Source of the DNA: Anisus vortex
Taxonomy: Eukaryota > Mollusca > Gastropoda > Planorbidae
Direction of reading: 5' to 3'
Assembly (NCBI GenBank): GCA_949126835.1
Contig: OX421509.1
Span: 7,729,411-7,793,410 of the forward strand
Length of the DNA: 64,000 nt
This document shows, one piece after another, positions 53,752 to 64,000 of this stretch. The first letter of the stretch is position 1; each line of letters opens with the position of its first letter. A program made the translations under genes and the position numbers. The notes beneath the pieces were generated by a model that had not been told where the DNA came from, made no database searches, and saw only the letters and a list, made by a program, of their open reading frames with translations.

Positions 53752-54667
53752 ATTTAGAGTACATTGTAAGAGTACCAAAAGATATTTCAATTTTCTTTAT
53801 AACTGGATGAGTCCACGCTAACAGACAATTAAGCTTTACTTTTAGTTTACGTTTATTTGAGTAAAAAAAATTGCCCATTTCGAAAATATAAATAAATATT
53901 AAAAAAGTGTAGACTAATTGTACTTGAAGACTTTTTTAGTGTAAAAGAAATTCCTCCAGCGGCGATGGTATGCGGTATAGTGGATTGATGTAGTAAAATA
54001 AAAAGTAGTCTGTTCCAGGTGTATTGGCTGTCTATTGTGTGACAACATTTAGTTACTAAAATTTTGGTGATTGTCTGTATCGCTCACTACAATATTACAG
54101 CAGTTTACAAATATGTACTGCATTCAACGATGTTTTAGACAGCTTTGCAATGATACCTTAAATTAATTTATTATTATTATTATTATTAATATTTGTATTA
54201 CTATTATTGTCTTGATCTATGTTTATACTGTTTGCCAATGTTATAATTTTTTCGCTATGTCTTTCACTATGCCTTATATATATATATATATATATATAAT
54301 ATAATATATATCAATCTATCAATCAATATATCAATCACTATATCAATCTTTCTATCAATCTATCAGTCGATAGGTATATATTAGCTTATTTATATACCTT
54401 TTTTTACACTGTCTATAATAAATCCATCGTTCTATTAATCTTTCTTTTGGTCTGTGTATTCATTTATCTATATTTATAAATATCTTTATATATTTATATA
54501 TTCAATACAGCAGTCTGTCTAACAAACCTTTGTTTTCGTATAGATGTAGTTTTAAATAAGTTCTAATACTATTCCGTTGACCAGAAACATTAATTTGTTT
54601 CTAACGCTTCCAATTTGGTCTGAGCAAATATGTTACGTTCAACACTGCCCATAAAATTCACATTTTT
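53752..54667. other. no gene seen; (TAT)n, (TA)n and (ATCT)n microsatellites
   Basis: (TTA)n at 54168-54186, (TA)n at 54274-54298, and ATCAATCTAT repeats at 54310-54370. No coding signal. Confidence 0.5.
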
Positions 54668-54917
54668 GGTAAAGGTATCCCGCCGGACACCAGACTGATC
54701 CATAAGGCCGGTGAAGCACCAGTTTTTCTGTGGCCATTGTATGCTAGGAGTTTGTGTGACCAGCACAATGCCTAGTCGCCTTTACTTTACCCCTAACTAA
54801 AGTTCGGTGCCCATTAGAATTGTGTAGACTTAAGGAGCAAATCATAACCTTCACCAGGATTCGAACCAAGGACCTTTGGTACTCCAGCCGACGCACTGCC
54901 GGCTAGGCCACTGTGTC
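54668..54917 (-). mobile_element. SINE-1, near full length
   Basis: Tail GGTATCCCGCCGGACACC; box B GGATTCGAACCAAGG; box A weak (GCACTGCCGGCTAGGCCAC on plus). Confidence 0.9.
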
Positions 54918-55149
54918 TACTTTTTGTAAACGAGTAATTTAAATAGTCTACGTCCTTGCACGTTTTGTCAAAGTCATGGTCAAAGATAAGTCTATTTTTA
55001 TATAGTTATTCAGACTTATTGTATATTTATATATCCCTGACGTATAATATAATACAATGCATATAATATACATATATAAACAATATAATAATATAATACA
55101 ATCATATACTAGAGGGTATATAATCTATAGTATTATACAATCTCTCTCT

Positions 55150-55430
55150 CTAGTCCTTCTTTTTCTTTTTTATTTAGTGTTTTAAAAGATGTTAACTTAC
55201 TGGTTTTACGGGCTTGTTCCGGCAACCCATCTTATGCCCGAATGCCACTCGGGAAGAAAAAGTACTTCAATGAATTAGTTCTCGCATAAGAGATAAGGAA
55301 ATTGTTTTCGTCCTTATTTTTATCTGCGCATTGTAACAGATTGTTTGGCATTACAGACGCTCCTTCTATAAAAAAGATTATTGCGTCCTACGCTCATCCG
55401 CCGTTTGAGTGTAAAGTCTAAATCTTTATA
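55150..55430 (+). repeat. dispersed repeat R-A, permuted copy
   Basis: Right-hand blocks (TGTTTTAAAAGATGTTAACT, GCCACTCGGGAAGAAAAAGT) come first. The left-hand block (CATTACAGACGCTCCTTCTA, ATTGCGTCCTACGCTCATCC) follows at 55348. This order is permuted relative to 355-600, as at the junction of two tandem copies. Confidence 0.75.
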
Positions 55431-56122
55431 GTATTATAATATAACATGCAACAATATATAATAAGATAAATACACTTTTATATTTCATCACAGGCATTTA
55501 TAGCTCTGTGGCTGGCAAGAAGAAGCTTCCCCCCCCCCCCCCCCACAGTCTCCCCGCCTCCCATTTCCCGAACTAGAATTGCGTGACTATTTCAACTCAA
55601 GAATCTTTCCACTAACTAAAGCTTTCTCCAGGAATGGCTTCCTTTGCCCTGACAAAGTCTTTGTGAGCCGTTTCAGCTGTCTGGTGTCTTGATGACGGAC
55701 TAACGACTTTCTAATGGTGTTTTGATAAGATGGAGAAACTGCGGACGGGACCAATCAAAACGCAACCAAAGTGGAGAAAATAGCTAACAAAAAACAAACA
55801 AACAAACAAACAAACAAACACATTAAACTGCCCACATACAGAACAAAAAAATGTTGGAATCGAAAAAAAAAATATTTAAAAATGTTTACACAATTTCCAT
55901 TTTTTACTTTTAGAAACAAATTACTTGTGGACGTTTTGAAATTCTTTCATTTTCTTGTTGTTGTTAATTTTTTAGTCAATTTGTTTTACAGTTTCTACTT
56001 GAAACAAAAAATTAACTCCAAAGTTTATATGTCAAATAAATATTTTCTTATAACACTATTGTAACAATTTCTGTTAAAATATACACTCTAAATATTCTCA
56101 ACGTAATCGAAATATACAAATT
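55431..56122. other. no gene seen; C-run and (AAAC)n
   Basis: C-run at 55530-55544, (CAAA)n at 55790-55819. The ORF at 55771-56064 begins in the repeat and has no family resemblance. Confidence 0.5.
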
Positions 56123-56318
56123 AAAGTAAAAGTATCCCGTCGGACCAATCTGATCCATGGGGCAGGTAAAGCAGCGTTGACCAGTTTCGTGTGGCCACGG
56201 CGTACTAAGACTGGGTAGACTAATGCACACCATCCAAAGCCGAGAAGAAATCCTAGCCTTCACCAGGGGTTCGCACCCACGACCCTTCGGGTTCGCCAGC
56301 CGCTCGGTCATCGTGCCT
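56123..56318 (-). mobile_element. SINE-1 with internal deletion
   Basis: Tail and head (GCCAGCCGCTCGGTCATCGT) are present. About 70 bp of the central body between GGCGTACTA and GACTGGGTAGAC is missing. Confidence 0.88.
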
Positions 56319-56588
56319 CCAACCAAAAGCATAACTAAACTAAATTAACCCTTACAGTCCCGGGCGCGTATATAGCGGAACTGAAGGCAGCATAGATAGA
56401 AGTAGGTCGGTACGGGAAGGGTTAAAATAAAAAAAATTGTATCTGCTACAAGTTTTAAATTAGTGATTGTATGTTGTCGAGTTATAAAAAAATATTTTTC
56501 TTTAATATGTCGATGTGATAATCTGTTCGAAAGTTTAAGTATCACGGAAAGAGCTATATCATCCTGTATCTATCTTTCTGTTTATATG

Positions 56589-56897
56589 CAGTGGCGTATT
56601 TAGGCATGTTCCACTGGAACAGGAGCCCCCACATAAAAGGGGCCCCCACACATCCCAAAAATATTTTTTATTAGTGACATCCCCATTCTTTCGTAAAAGA
56701 AAAATTCATTTATTCCCCCTACAATTTTAAGCGCTCCATTCAAACCAAGCTAAGCATAACATACAATTTATGATTTTACAGAATGTTACATGAATTAACG
56801 GCACATTTCTGAGGTATGTGGAAGGCAGGGGCAAGGTCACGAGGGGCCCCCACATAAATTTGGGAACAGGGCCCCCTCAATCCTAAATACGACCCTG
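56589..56897. mobile_element. 309-bp hAT-type MITE (CAGTGGCGTATTTAGG)
   Basis: CAGTGGCGTATTTAGG and CCTAAATACGACCCTG are inverted with two mismatches. GGGGCCCCCACATAAA-type subterminal blocks pair as well. Flanks TTTATATG and TTAATATT agree at 6 of 8 positions, consistent with an old 8-bp TSD. Confidence 0.8.
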
Positions 56898-57039
56898 TTA
56901 ATATTTCTTGTGTGTCTCTAGGTGGGATTTCTCTTTTTTTAATAAATCAATAATTATTTGCTTTTTGCTTTGAATATGTTGTTGTTGTTGATTTGTGTGG
57001 GGTGTGTTGGCTTTTTGATAAGATTATTATAATAAGATA
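56898..57039. other. unique sequence, nothing recognised
   Basis: Short AT-rich spacer. Confidence 0.4.
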
Positions 57040-58135
57040 TCTATAATAAGATTATTATAAAAAAAATAATAATATAACAAGAGATAGGGAAAGAAGATGG
57101 GAGATACAAAAAAATAATTATTAAAGACCTAAGATGAGAAAAAATTCGAATGACAGAGGCAACTATCACATACAATTAGTGAAATGTGATTCACGTGAAA
57201 TAGAAATTAAAAGCCGAGAAGAAAGGGCGGATAAAAAATAATTGAAAGAAAAGATATGGAAGCAAATAACAGGATTTTTTTTTTTAAAAAAAGCAAGAAA
57301 ACATATTAAATAAATCTAAACGTATTTTAGAACACACATGGAATGAAAGTTCAAATAGGAAGAATAAATAACCGAATAGATTTAATAAAAAAAAAAAAAA
57401 AACAAACAAAGAAAATAAAAAGATGTAAGGACAAGAAAAAAAAACACAGGTAAGAAAGACTACAGAAATATTAAAGAATTATGGTAAAAAAAATAAAGTA
57501 AAACAAGTAAAGAAATAATGAAAATAATAACACACTAACAAAAGAAAATTAATGACTGAAAAGACAGAAAAGATGTAAAAAAAAAAAAAGAAGAAAAGTG
57601 AAAAAAACAACAAGAAAAAAAAGCTAAGAACAGAAAAGAATTAATCTAAGAAACGAAAAATAGTAAATAAAGAAAAGAAGAAAAGAAAGCGACGAAAATA
57701 CTACAGAAGAAGTAAAGAATGAAAATATGGTAGGTAAAGAAGAAAAGAATTTACGTAAAGAAAGAAATGAACTGAATAAATAAATTGTGAAATATGTTTA
57801 AAAAAAAAAAAGAAAAGTTTATAAATTAACACAGAAAATAACTAAACAAAGAAAAGTCAAAAAGAAGAAAAGATCGAATCAAAAAGAAGTAAGTAGATAT
57901 AAGAAAAATATAAAGAAAAAAAGTAAGAAGAAAATTTAAAAAAAAAAAGTAAAAAATAGGATAGAAAGATAATCAGTGAAGGAAATAATATAGTAATGAA
58001 AGAAAATAAATAACGAAATAAGGTAGGTAAATGAAGACAAGAAAAGAAGTTAGAAAAGAAAATAAGTAAAAAAAAATAGACAGAAAAGAAAAAAATAACG
58101 AAATGAAGTAGAGAAATAGAATAAAAGAAAGCATT
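57040..58135. repeat. 1.1-kb A/G-rich degenerate tract
   Basis: The plus strand is dominated by AAAGAAAAGAAATAA-type sequence without a fixed period. Purine bias is strong but less pure than at 12661-13480. The Phe/Leu/Ser antisense ORF is compositional. Confidence 0.85.
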
Positions 58136-58819
58136 TTTACATTTCAACACAAACCCACATAAGTCGAAACAATGTTACAATTACTTTATTTACTATAAAG
58201 AAAAAAAAAAGAAATAAATGCAACTGTAAAAAAATATCAACAACATAACAAGTTGAAATGAGAGAATACGTGATTAAATTCTCTCGACTCAAGTCTCGTG
58301 ATTTGTCTAGCCCCCCCCCCCCCCCCCCCCACACACACACACGTAGCGCGAGTGTGTTTTTATGACTCGGTGCGTGTGAGTCAGCCATGATCTCGTTATA
58401 TTTTTTTATATTTTCGTCTTCCCAATTTCTCCGATTGTGAAGGAACATGAATGAGTGTAAAAAAAGAATCAAGTTCTAGGGTTCTTGATTTTTTTTTCTT
58501 CCGTCTTTTTAATTTTGTTTAGACTTTGTATTTATGATGTTAAATGTTGTTAGTTTTTTATATGGTTGTAGTTTTAGACAGCCCTTTTTTTTAAAAAGAT
58601 TTTTTGGGGTGCATTTATTTTTTTCAGAGATTGTATGTATGTCGGAGCTCTTAAAGCAGATTTAATAAGTTTATTTTAGTTGTAAACTTCTATGGGCTGG
58701 TGTGGCTAGCTCACTGTCGAGACGAAACTTTTTTCGTTTATCCACTCCTTAAAACTAAAAAATAAGGATGTTGGCGAGGAGTGGGAGGGAAATGAGGGGA
58801 GGGGGGACAGTATGAAATG
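58136..58819. other. no gene seen; C-run and (CA)n at 58311-58341
   Basis: C-run of about 18 bp next to (CA)n, then AT-rich sequence; no gene. Confidence 0.5.
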
Positions 58820-58912
58820 GAGGATAGACTCCCAGGACGTCCGTTGGTCTCGGGATTTGAACTCAGATACAACGGAAATGGCCCTCAGCGCTCTGCTGTG
58901 ACACCACGTTAT
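58820..58912 (-). repeat. tRNA-like fragment (tentative)
   Basis: The minus strand contains GTGTCACAGCAGAGCGCTGA, then GAGTTCAAATCCCGAGAC, spaced like box A and box B. The stems are poor. Confidence 0.35.
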
Positions 58913-58944
58913 ACTCAATTTGAACTAATTTTGTTCAGCACGAA

Positions 58945-59031
58945 AAGTGAATCAGACCCGTCGGACCAAACTAATCCATAAGGCCGATGCCGTAGCGTTT
59001 CATTATTTTCAGCGGCTTTGGCATACTAGGG
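58945..59031 (-). mobile_element. SINE-1, tail part, split by hAT-A copy 6
   Basis: GACCCGTCGGACCAAACTAA to GGCATACTAGGG on plus. It continues at 60737 after the transposon. Confidence 0.9.
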
Positions 59032-60736
59032 CAGGGGTCGGCAAAACCTATGGAACGCGTGCAAGATTTTGAATGGCACGCGAGAAACCGCCAAGAGTTT
59101 TTTTTTTTTTTTTAATTTTCCGGTTCTGAATGAGGAAATCTGACTATTGAAGCCAATGTTTCTGAATAACATAGCGACACATTTAAGTGATTTGTGCGCA
59201 TTTACAAGGACGGGGTCAAATATCACTTAGAGCACTGAAATGGATTTCCTTATATATTGAGTGAAATCAATTTTAAAGCATTAAACTATATGTATTCCCC
59301 TTTATTAAGGCATATATTAGGATATATAGTTGGGCTTTTTTAGTATATAGTTCGACGCACTCAAAGTGAAGTTTTCTCAACAAAGGCAAGACTTTCATAT
59401 TCATGGACTCACTTTTTCATACCTCATCAAGCCTAACTGGCTTGATCTTACTACAACATTCTTAGATGTAGAGGTTTTTTAAGTTAAGGGTGATTTAAAA
59501 ATGCAGCAAGTTGATTTTTAAATATAAAAAAACAATGGACATCGAAATGCCAATTTGCAGACAAATCTGGAAGGAAGATGCTTAAGTAAGTCATCTGCAA
59601 TTCTCAACTGCCAGGCATTCATTCGCTCTACTTTCAGCTTTATATTCAACTTAACCCTGTGAACAGTACTTAATGCACATGAAAGCTGTTTTATGTTTTC
59701 AAAGAAATCACTTACACTTTACTACACAGAAATGACTAACTATGTATCTGTCATTATAAATTAGCGAAGAGCAAGACAAGGCGCTCATTAATTGACACAG
59801 ACTAATTACATATAAAATAGTTTTTATGCTCATCTTCTGAAATTAAAACGTAAATATAAGTTATTCTAAACAATTTTTTTTTATCATTTAATAAATATAA
59901 GATACTTTTTAATAGCATTATATTATGCAGTTGTGGTTATTAGGAAAATGTTAAAATGATAAACTCCTTAAGTTTAAATGAACAAACAATTCAAGTAGGC
60001 AATGTTTTTTTACAACTGTTTAAAGTAAATTAATTGTATCTTTCTAATTAAATCGAGTAATCAATGTCATACGTATGGAAATATATAAAGAAATTATATT
60101 GAGTCATTAATAGTCAATAATATTACAAAACATAACGTGTTTGGCATTACTATTGAATCAAATTGAGAAACATTTTTTTTTAAATAAAGGGAGATAATCA
60201 ACTTGTTTTATTTGCGCTAATATTTCTAATATTATGTTTCTTATTTTTCTTTTATAAAAGACTAAATGACCTACAATTTATAACTTTATAAAGACCAATT
60301 TGTAAAAAGTTGTTGAAATTATTTAAATATTATGTCACTAAAACATTATAATATGGCACGTTTCTTAAACATTCTGTAGTAAACTTATAAGAACATTGCA
60401 TTAACTACCCAGTTTGTATGCATACAACGCATCAACTCTGCTCAACGTTGGTAACCTGTCTTTGCAGCAAACTACATTAAATTAAAGAGTATCTCAGTCA
60501 TAACTGACAACAAATAAAATATAATCAATACAAGCAGTTACTAGATCCTCATTTTGATAGCAAAATGATAATGTTAAAAATAATTACCACAAATGTGAAA
60601 GTTTAATAATAAAATAGTTATACAATTATTGTTATAAAAAATATTAAAACAAGTATAATAGAGCACGTTGTAGGCAAGCTGAAGAATTTAGAAATCCTAG
60701 TTTGGCACACCTTTAGCAAAAGGTTGCCGACCCCTG
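59032..60736 (+). mobile_element. hAT-A copy 6 (1705 bp) with perfect TSD, inverted
   Basis: Starts CAGGGGTCGGCAAAACC and ends GGTTGCCGACCCCTG. The perfect 8-bp TSD TACTAGGG (59024-59031 and 60737-60744) is SINE-1 sequence. The plus strand carries transposase relics: FLNNIATHLS-like sequence near 59160, IHGLTFSYLIKPNWLDLTTT near 59397-59460, and a CEQ-region equivalent near 59655. All are broken by stops. Among the hAT-A copies, this and copy 4 have the best-preserved ends. Confidence 0.95.
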
Positions 60737-60780
60737 TACTAGGGGATTGTGTGGCCAATGCCTTTACTTTGCCCACAACC
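60737..60780 (-). mobile_element. SINE-1, body part after the hAT insertion
   Basis: TACTAGGGGATTGTGTGGCC and CCTTTACTTTGCCC. The head is missing. Confidence 0.85.
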
Positions 60781-60990
60781 GTTTTCAGTGTTCAGTACTA
60801 GATTCTATTATGTTGAAGACGCACAGAAGATTACTTCGTCCACAATTTATAACTGTTATAAATCTAGACTTATATTTCCTTATTAAGTGTTTGAAACAAT
60901 ATTGAGCTGCTAGATTGTTTTTTGTTCTGTATTTCAGGTAACCCATTTAACGACCAGATGCCACTCATGAAAAAAAGACAACTTTTTTTA
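60781..60990 (+). repeat. dispersed repeat R-A, strongly diverged
   Basis: GAAGATTACTTCGTCCAC...AGGTAACCCATTTAACGACC...GATGCCACTCATGAAAAAAA follows the R-A order. Confidence 0.45.
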
Positions 60991-61347
60991 TTTTGTTTTT
61001 ACGATTAGTGATACAATATCTACTTTGTGTGTTGCAGCATTTAATGATAATTTTAATTTTGTCATCTAGCTCGATGTGCAGCGAGTATGTTAGACTCCAC
61101 GGGGGAAATTGTGGCAGCTGAATTCTACATCTAGTTATAACCGTAATCGATTCGGGTGTCACCTAAGGGATAAATTGCACAATTGCACAGCTATAGGACG
61201 AATCGGCAACCGAAAGCCAAAACTTTACACAACAATATGCCACAGGTTTTACCTAGATTTTGGAGAACACTGAGATAAAATACGCAAATTGCTTATTGCC
61301 CAAAAGTTGTGGAGCTTAATGTCGTCACTTCCTTGATGGGATGTTGC
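60991..61347. other. unique sequence, nothing recognised
   Basis: No ORF with a recognisable product. Confidence 0.4.
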
Positions 61348-61607
61348 ACGGCGGCCTAACGACATTGCGTTCGACTGGCGACCCGAAGGTCCTGGGTGCG
61401 AGTACTGGTGAAGGATAGAATTTTTTTTTCCCAAGACTTGAAAGTGTCCTTGAGTCTCTGATGTTTACCTGACATTAGTAAGGGTAAAGTAAAGGCGGCT
61501 GGGCATTATGCTGGCCACACATCTCCTAATATGATCTGGCCACAGAAACTGGTGAACCGGGCTTCACCAGCCCTATGTTCAGTTTGGTCTGAAGGGTACT
61601 TTACTTT
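61348..61607 (+). mobile_element. SINE-1, full length, plus orientation
   Basis: The head (GCGGCCTAACGACATTGCGT), a mutated box B (GGGTGCGAGTACTGGTGAAG), body and tail (GGTCTGAAGGGTACTTTACT) are all present. A second CTTACTTTACTT follows the tail. Confidence 0.92.
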
Positions 61608-62814
61608 CTTACTTTACTTCCATGATGGGGAGAATCAAATACCATTGATTGAAACAAACAGGAAGTATTCAAAAACATGTTTGTTTGTTTGTTTTCTAGA
61701 TAGATGTAGTGTAGTACAGATTGCACTTCATTACTTCTCCAAGCCTGAACACCTTAGGGCATTTCTGTTTTAGAATTTATAAACATTGAAATATATTTCT
61801 TTAGGTAAAAATATTGATTGCTCACAATGAACGAAAATTTCTGATTCTTACCATTTAATAATGAACTGAATCCAATTAGTAATAAAATAAAAATATATGT
61901 AGCCAATTATAAAAAAATAGATCTATAAATATAGGCAGGTGATTTTCCACTCCGAAAGTGAAGCAGTGTCATTTATCTAAGATAAATAAATGCTAATTAG
62001 CTTTCATAAACGCCCTAAAATATTATTATTATAATCTTGTTTTTAATAGATATATAATGTAATATTATAAGCGTTTATGATAAGAGTAGGTTATATCTTT
62101 TTACGGGTGTGTGTAGATATGAAATAAAAAGAATTTGATGAGAATTTGGGTTCTTGTGATTGGATGGCTTGTCTTATCAAATGTCAATGAGTATTCTTCT
62201 AGAACTTACGTCATTTCCTTATTCTTGCGTCGTGTTCAAGACAGTACTAACAAGTCTTAAAGACCAAGTGAAGAGGTTTTTCTCAAAGGAACGAGATTTG
62301 GAATAGCCTCATACGGCAGTGACGTTTGAGGAGGGAAATAAATAAATAAAACTCGACGCTATAAATCTATATTTAACCATTTTGTTAAAAATAATAACCG
62401 TGAAAAGATTCAAAACATGTGGCCATAGATTCAAAACACGTGACAATATTCATTTTTTCAAAGCCGGAATCCCTTTTCTTACGTCACTTTCCTATATTGC
62501 CGGAAATAAAAACATCTCAAATGGCTACGATATTTGGATTTTTCCTCCGAAAAACACACACATTTAAGTGCAAATATTTAACTAATTATTTAAAATTTAT
62601 CTTTGATATTTTGTATAAATGATTTTATTAACATTCAGATGCTGAATACACTATTTACTATCAAAATCAAATGTTAACTCAATTTTGATAAAAAGCTCTT
62701 CACTTGGTCTTTAAATATTATGCATGTATAAAAATGCTAACATGAAGATTAAGAGAAAAATTGTTTTCTTGTTTGATATGCAAAAAAAAAAATGCTTCAC
62801 AGTTATGTTATTTT
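61608..62814. other. no gene seen; CRE- and E-box-like sites
   Basis: AT-rich. TTACGTCATTTCC at 62209, TTACGTCAC at about 62479, and AACACGTGAC at 62435. Short ORFs at 62382-62622 are unrecognised. Confidence 0.4.
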
Positions 62815-62965
62815 TCCAAAGTGGCATTCGGGTATCGAATGGGTTCCCTGAACAAACCAGTAAATTCAATAACTTTAACATCATCAGATACGCAGGGAGT
62901 GGGAGGGGGGGGGCGCAATGATCATTTCTAGAGAAACAGTATTTGTAACATATAACAAAAAAACT
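62815..62965 (-). repeat. dispersed repeat R-A fragment
   Basis: GTGGCATTCGGGTATCGAAT, AACAAACCAGTAAATTCAAT and a GCGCAATGATCATTTCTAG block in reverse R-A order; a G-run interrupts it. Confidence 0.65.
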
Positions 62966-63639
62966 ATGTGAACGCCAAAGAGAATTAAAGAGAAATCTGC
63001 CTGATCATAAATCTCACAAAGGGGTTGCATGTTTCGGTTCTATCATCCTCGGTCTTACAAAAAAAAAATAAAGTCATTACCAGGCGGGAAATTTGAGTAG
63101 GGAATAAAAAAAACCACCAGGCATCTCAGACATAAAAAAAAAAACTAAAAAAAAAAAAAAGAAAAAACATTCACGGGAGATAACCCCAAAAGTTATAAAG
63201 ACAACTTATTTTTTTATGTTTAATAAGAATCCGCCAAGAGTTGACTCCCATGACCCATCTCAGCCGTAACAGAATTACTCGCCACCTAAAAAAATGGCGG
63301 GCGGGTAACGGAGACACACCAGCAGAAGTCAGAAAGAAGAAAAAAACGAAAAAAAAAAAAAACGACGCCAGCGGTCGATTTCTCATCATATCTTTGGCTA
63401 TAATCTCATTGTAACGGCAAACGGCGGTGTGAGTGGGTTGTTTCCCTTTCTGCTTCCTTCCACCAAGATATAATATTTAAAAAGAAAAACCCACCAAAAA
63501 ATAAACTTAAATCTTTGGTTTTTTTTTTAACGACCCCCAACTCCATTTTCTTTAGGGTATAAAAATATCTCGTTTTAATGAAATACAAATTGGATCACAG
63601 ATAGTCTTTTACGGTGATTTATTTTAAAAGAAGCTATTC
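62966..63639. other. no gene seen; A-runs
   Basis: A-run-rich sequence. GGGAGATAACCCC at 63175 is the recurrent motif. Confidence 0.45.
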
Positions 63640-64000
63640 AAAGATTTTTCTAGTTATTTTTCTAGTTTTTTTTTCTAGTTTTGTTCTAGTTATTTTTTTA
63701 GTAATTTTTCTAGTTATATTTTTCTAGTCCTATTTTTCTAGTTCTGTTTTTCTTTTTCTGTTTTTTTAGTTATATTTTCTAGTTATATTTTTCTAGTCCT
63801 ATTTTTCTAGTTCTGTTTTTCTAGTTCTGTTTTTTTAGTTATATTTTCTAGTTATATTTTTCTAGTCCTATTTTTCTAGTTCTGTTTTTCTAGTTCTGTT
63901 TTTTTAGTTATATTTTCTAGTTATATTTTTCTAGTCCTATTTTTCTAGTTCTGTTTTTCTAGTTCTGTTTTTTTAGTTATATTTTCTAGTTATATTTATC
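63640..64000. repeat. 69-bp higher-order repeat of TTTTTCTAGTTAT-type units
   Basis: CTAGTCCTATTTTTCTAG recurs at 63724, 63793, 63862 and 63931, exactly 69 bp apart. Each 69-bp unit consists of five related 13-14-bp subunits (TTTTTCTAGTTCTG, TTTTTTTAGTTATA, TTTTCTAGTTATA and so on). Degenerate monomers lie before 63724. The array continues past the window. Confidence 0.95.

Overview
This is a 64 kb piece of an animal nuclear genome that is almost entirely repeats. It is AT-rich and intron-like or intergenic, with no operons, no bacterial-type genes and no long non-repetitive ORF. The mix of a tRNA-derived SINE, CR1-, RTE- and Jockey/I-like LINE remains, a solo LTR, several hAT families, a P-element-like transposon with a THAP start, and many minisatellites points to an invertebrate metazoan. 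The recurrent AAGGGAGATAA-type motif and abundant TAGGCCTA motifs make a mollusc, perhaps a gastropod, my best guess; this is inference, not proof.

The only candidate host-gene sequence is two phase-compatible exons on the minus strand at 52593-52426 and from 51847 down to about 51660. They are joined by a GT-AG intron of about 580 bp and encode a basic, serine-rich segment that I do not recognise. Everything else that I can interpret is mobile or tandem DNA.

Layout. 0-4 kb: dispersed repeat R-A, a CT-rich tract, then a hAT (TSD CCTTAGTA) containing a second hAT (TSD ACCGAGAT), which holds a 115-bp fold-back. 4.8-7.6 kb: 24-, 13- and 12-bp minisatellites. 7.2-11.3 kb: three SINEs and a 1.69-kb hAT. 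11.5-13.5 kb: a 13-bp minisatellite with about 62 copies and an 820-bp purine tract. 14.8-15.7 kb: an RTE-like LINE end split by a solo LTR. 17.7-19.1 kb: a LINE that lost its reverse transcriptase, inserted in a SINE. 19.3-21.7 kb: hAT within hAT. 22-25.5 kb: a Helitron-like end, a diverged long direct repeat and a 13-bp array. 27.0-27.6 kb: a 24-bp palindromic minisatellite abutting a SINE. 29.7-31.2 kb: another hAT. 33.1-34.2 kb: the P-like element. 34.4-35.6 kb: a CR1-like LINE tail inside R-A. 38-44 kb: SINEs, a small TIR element and a hAT. 45.1-46.3 kb: a 26-bp array with about 48 copies. 46.4-48.1 kb: a three-level transposon nest with a BED zinc-finger remnant. 50-56.9 kb: MITEs, the two exons, a chimeric hAT and SINEs. 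57-58.1 kb: an A/G-rich tract. 59.0-60.7 kb: a hAT inserted in a SINE with a perfect TSD. 63.6-64 kb: a 69-bp higher-order repeat running off the end.

Because many insertions keep target-site duplications (TSDs), the relative order of transposition can be read directly. The SINE was active before the Jockey-like LINE and before at least one hAT-A copy. hAT-B preceded hAT-C. The RTE-like LINE preceded the LTR element. No element here looks autonomous.
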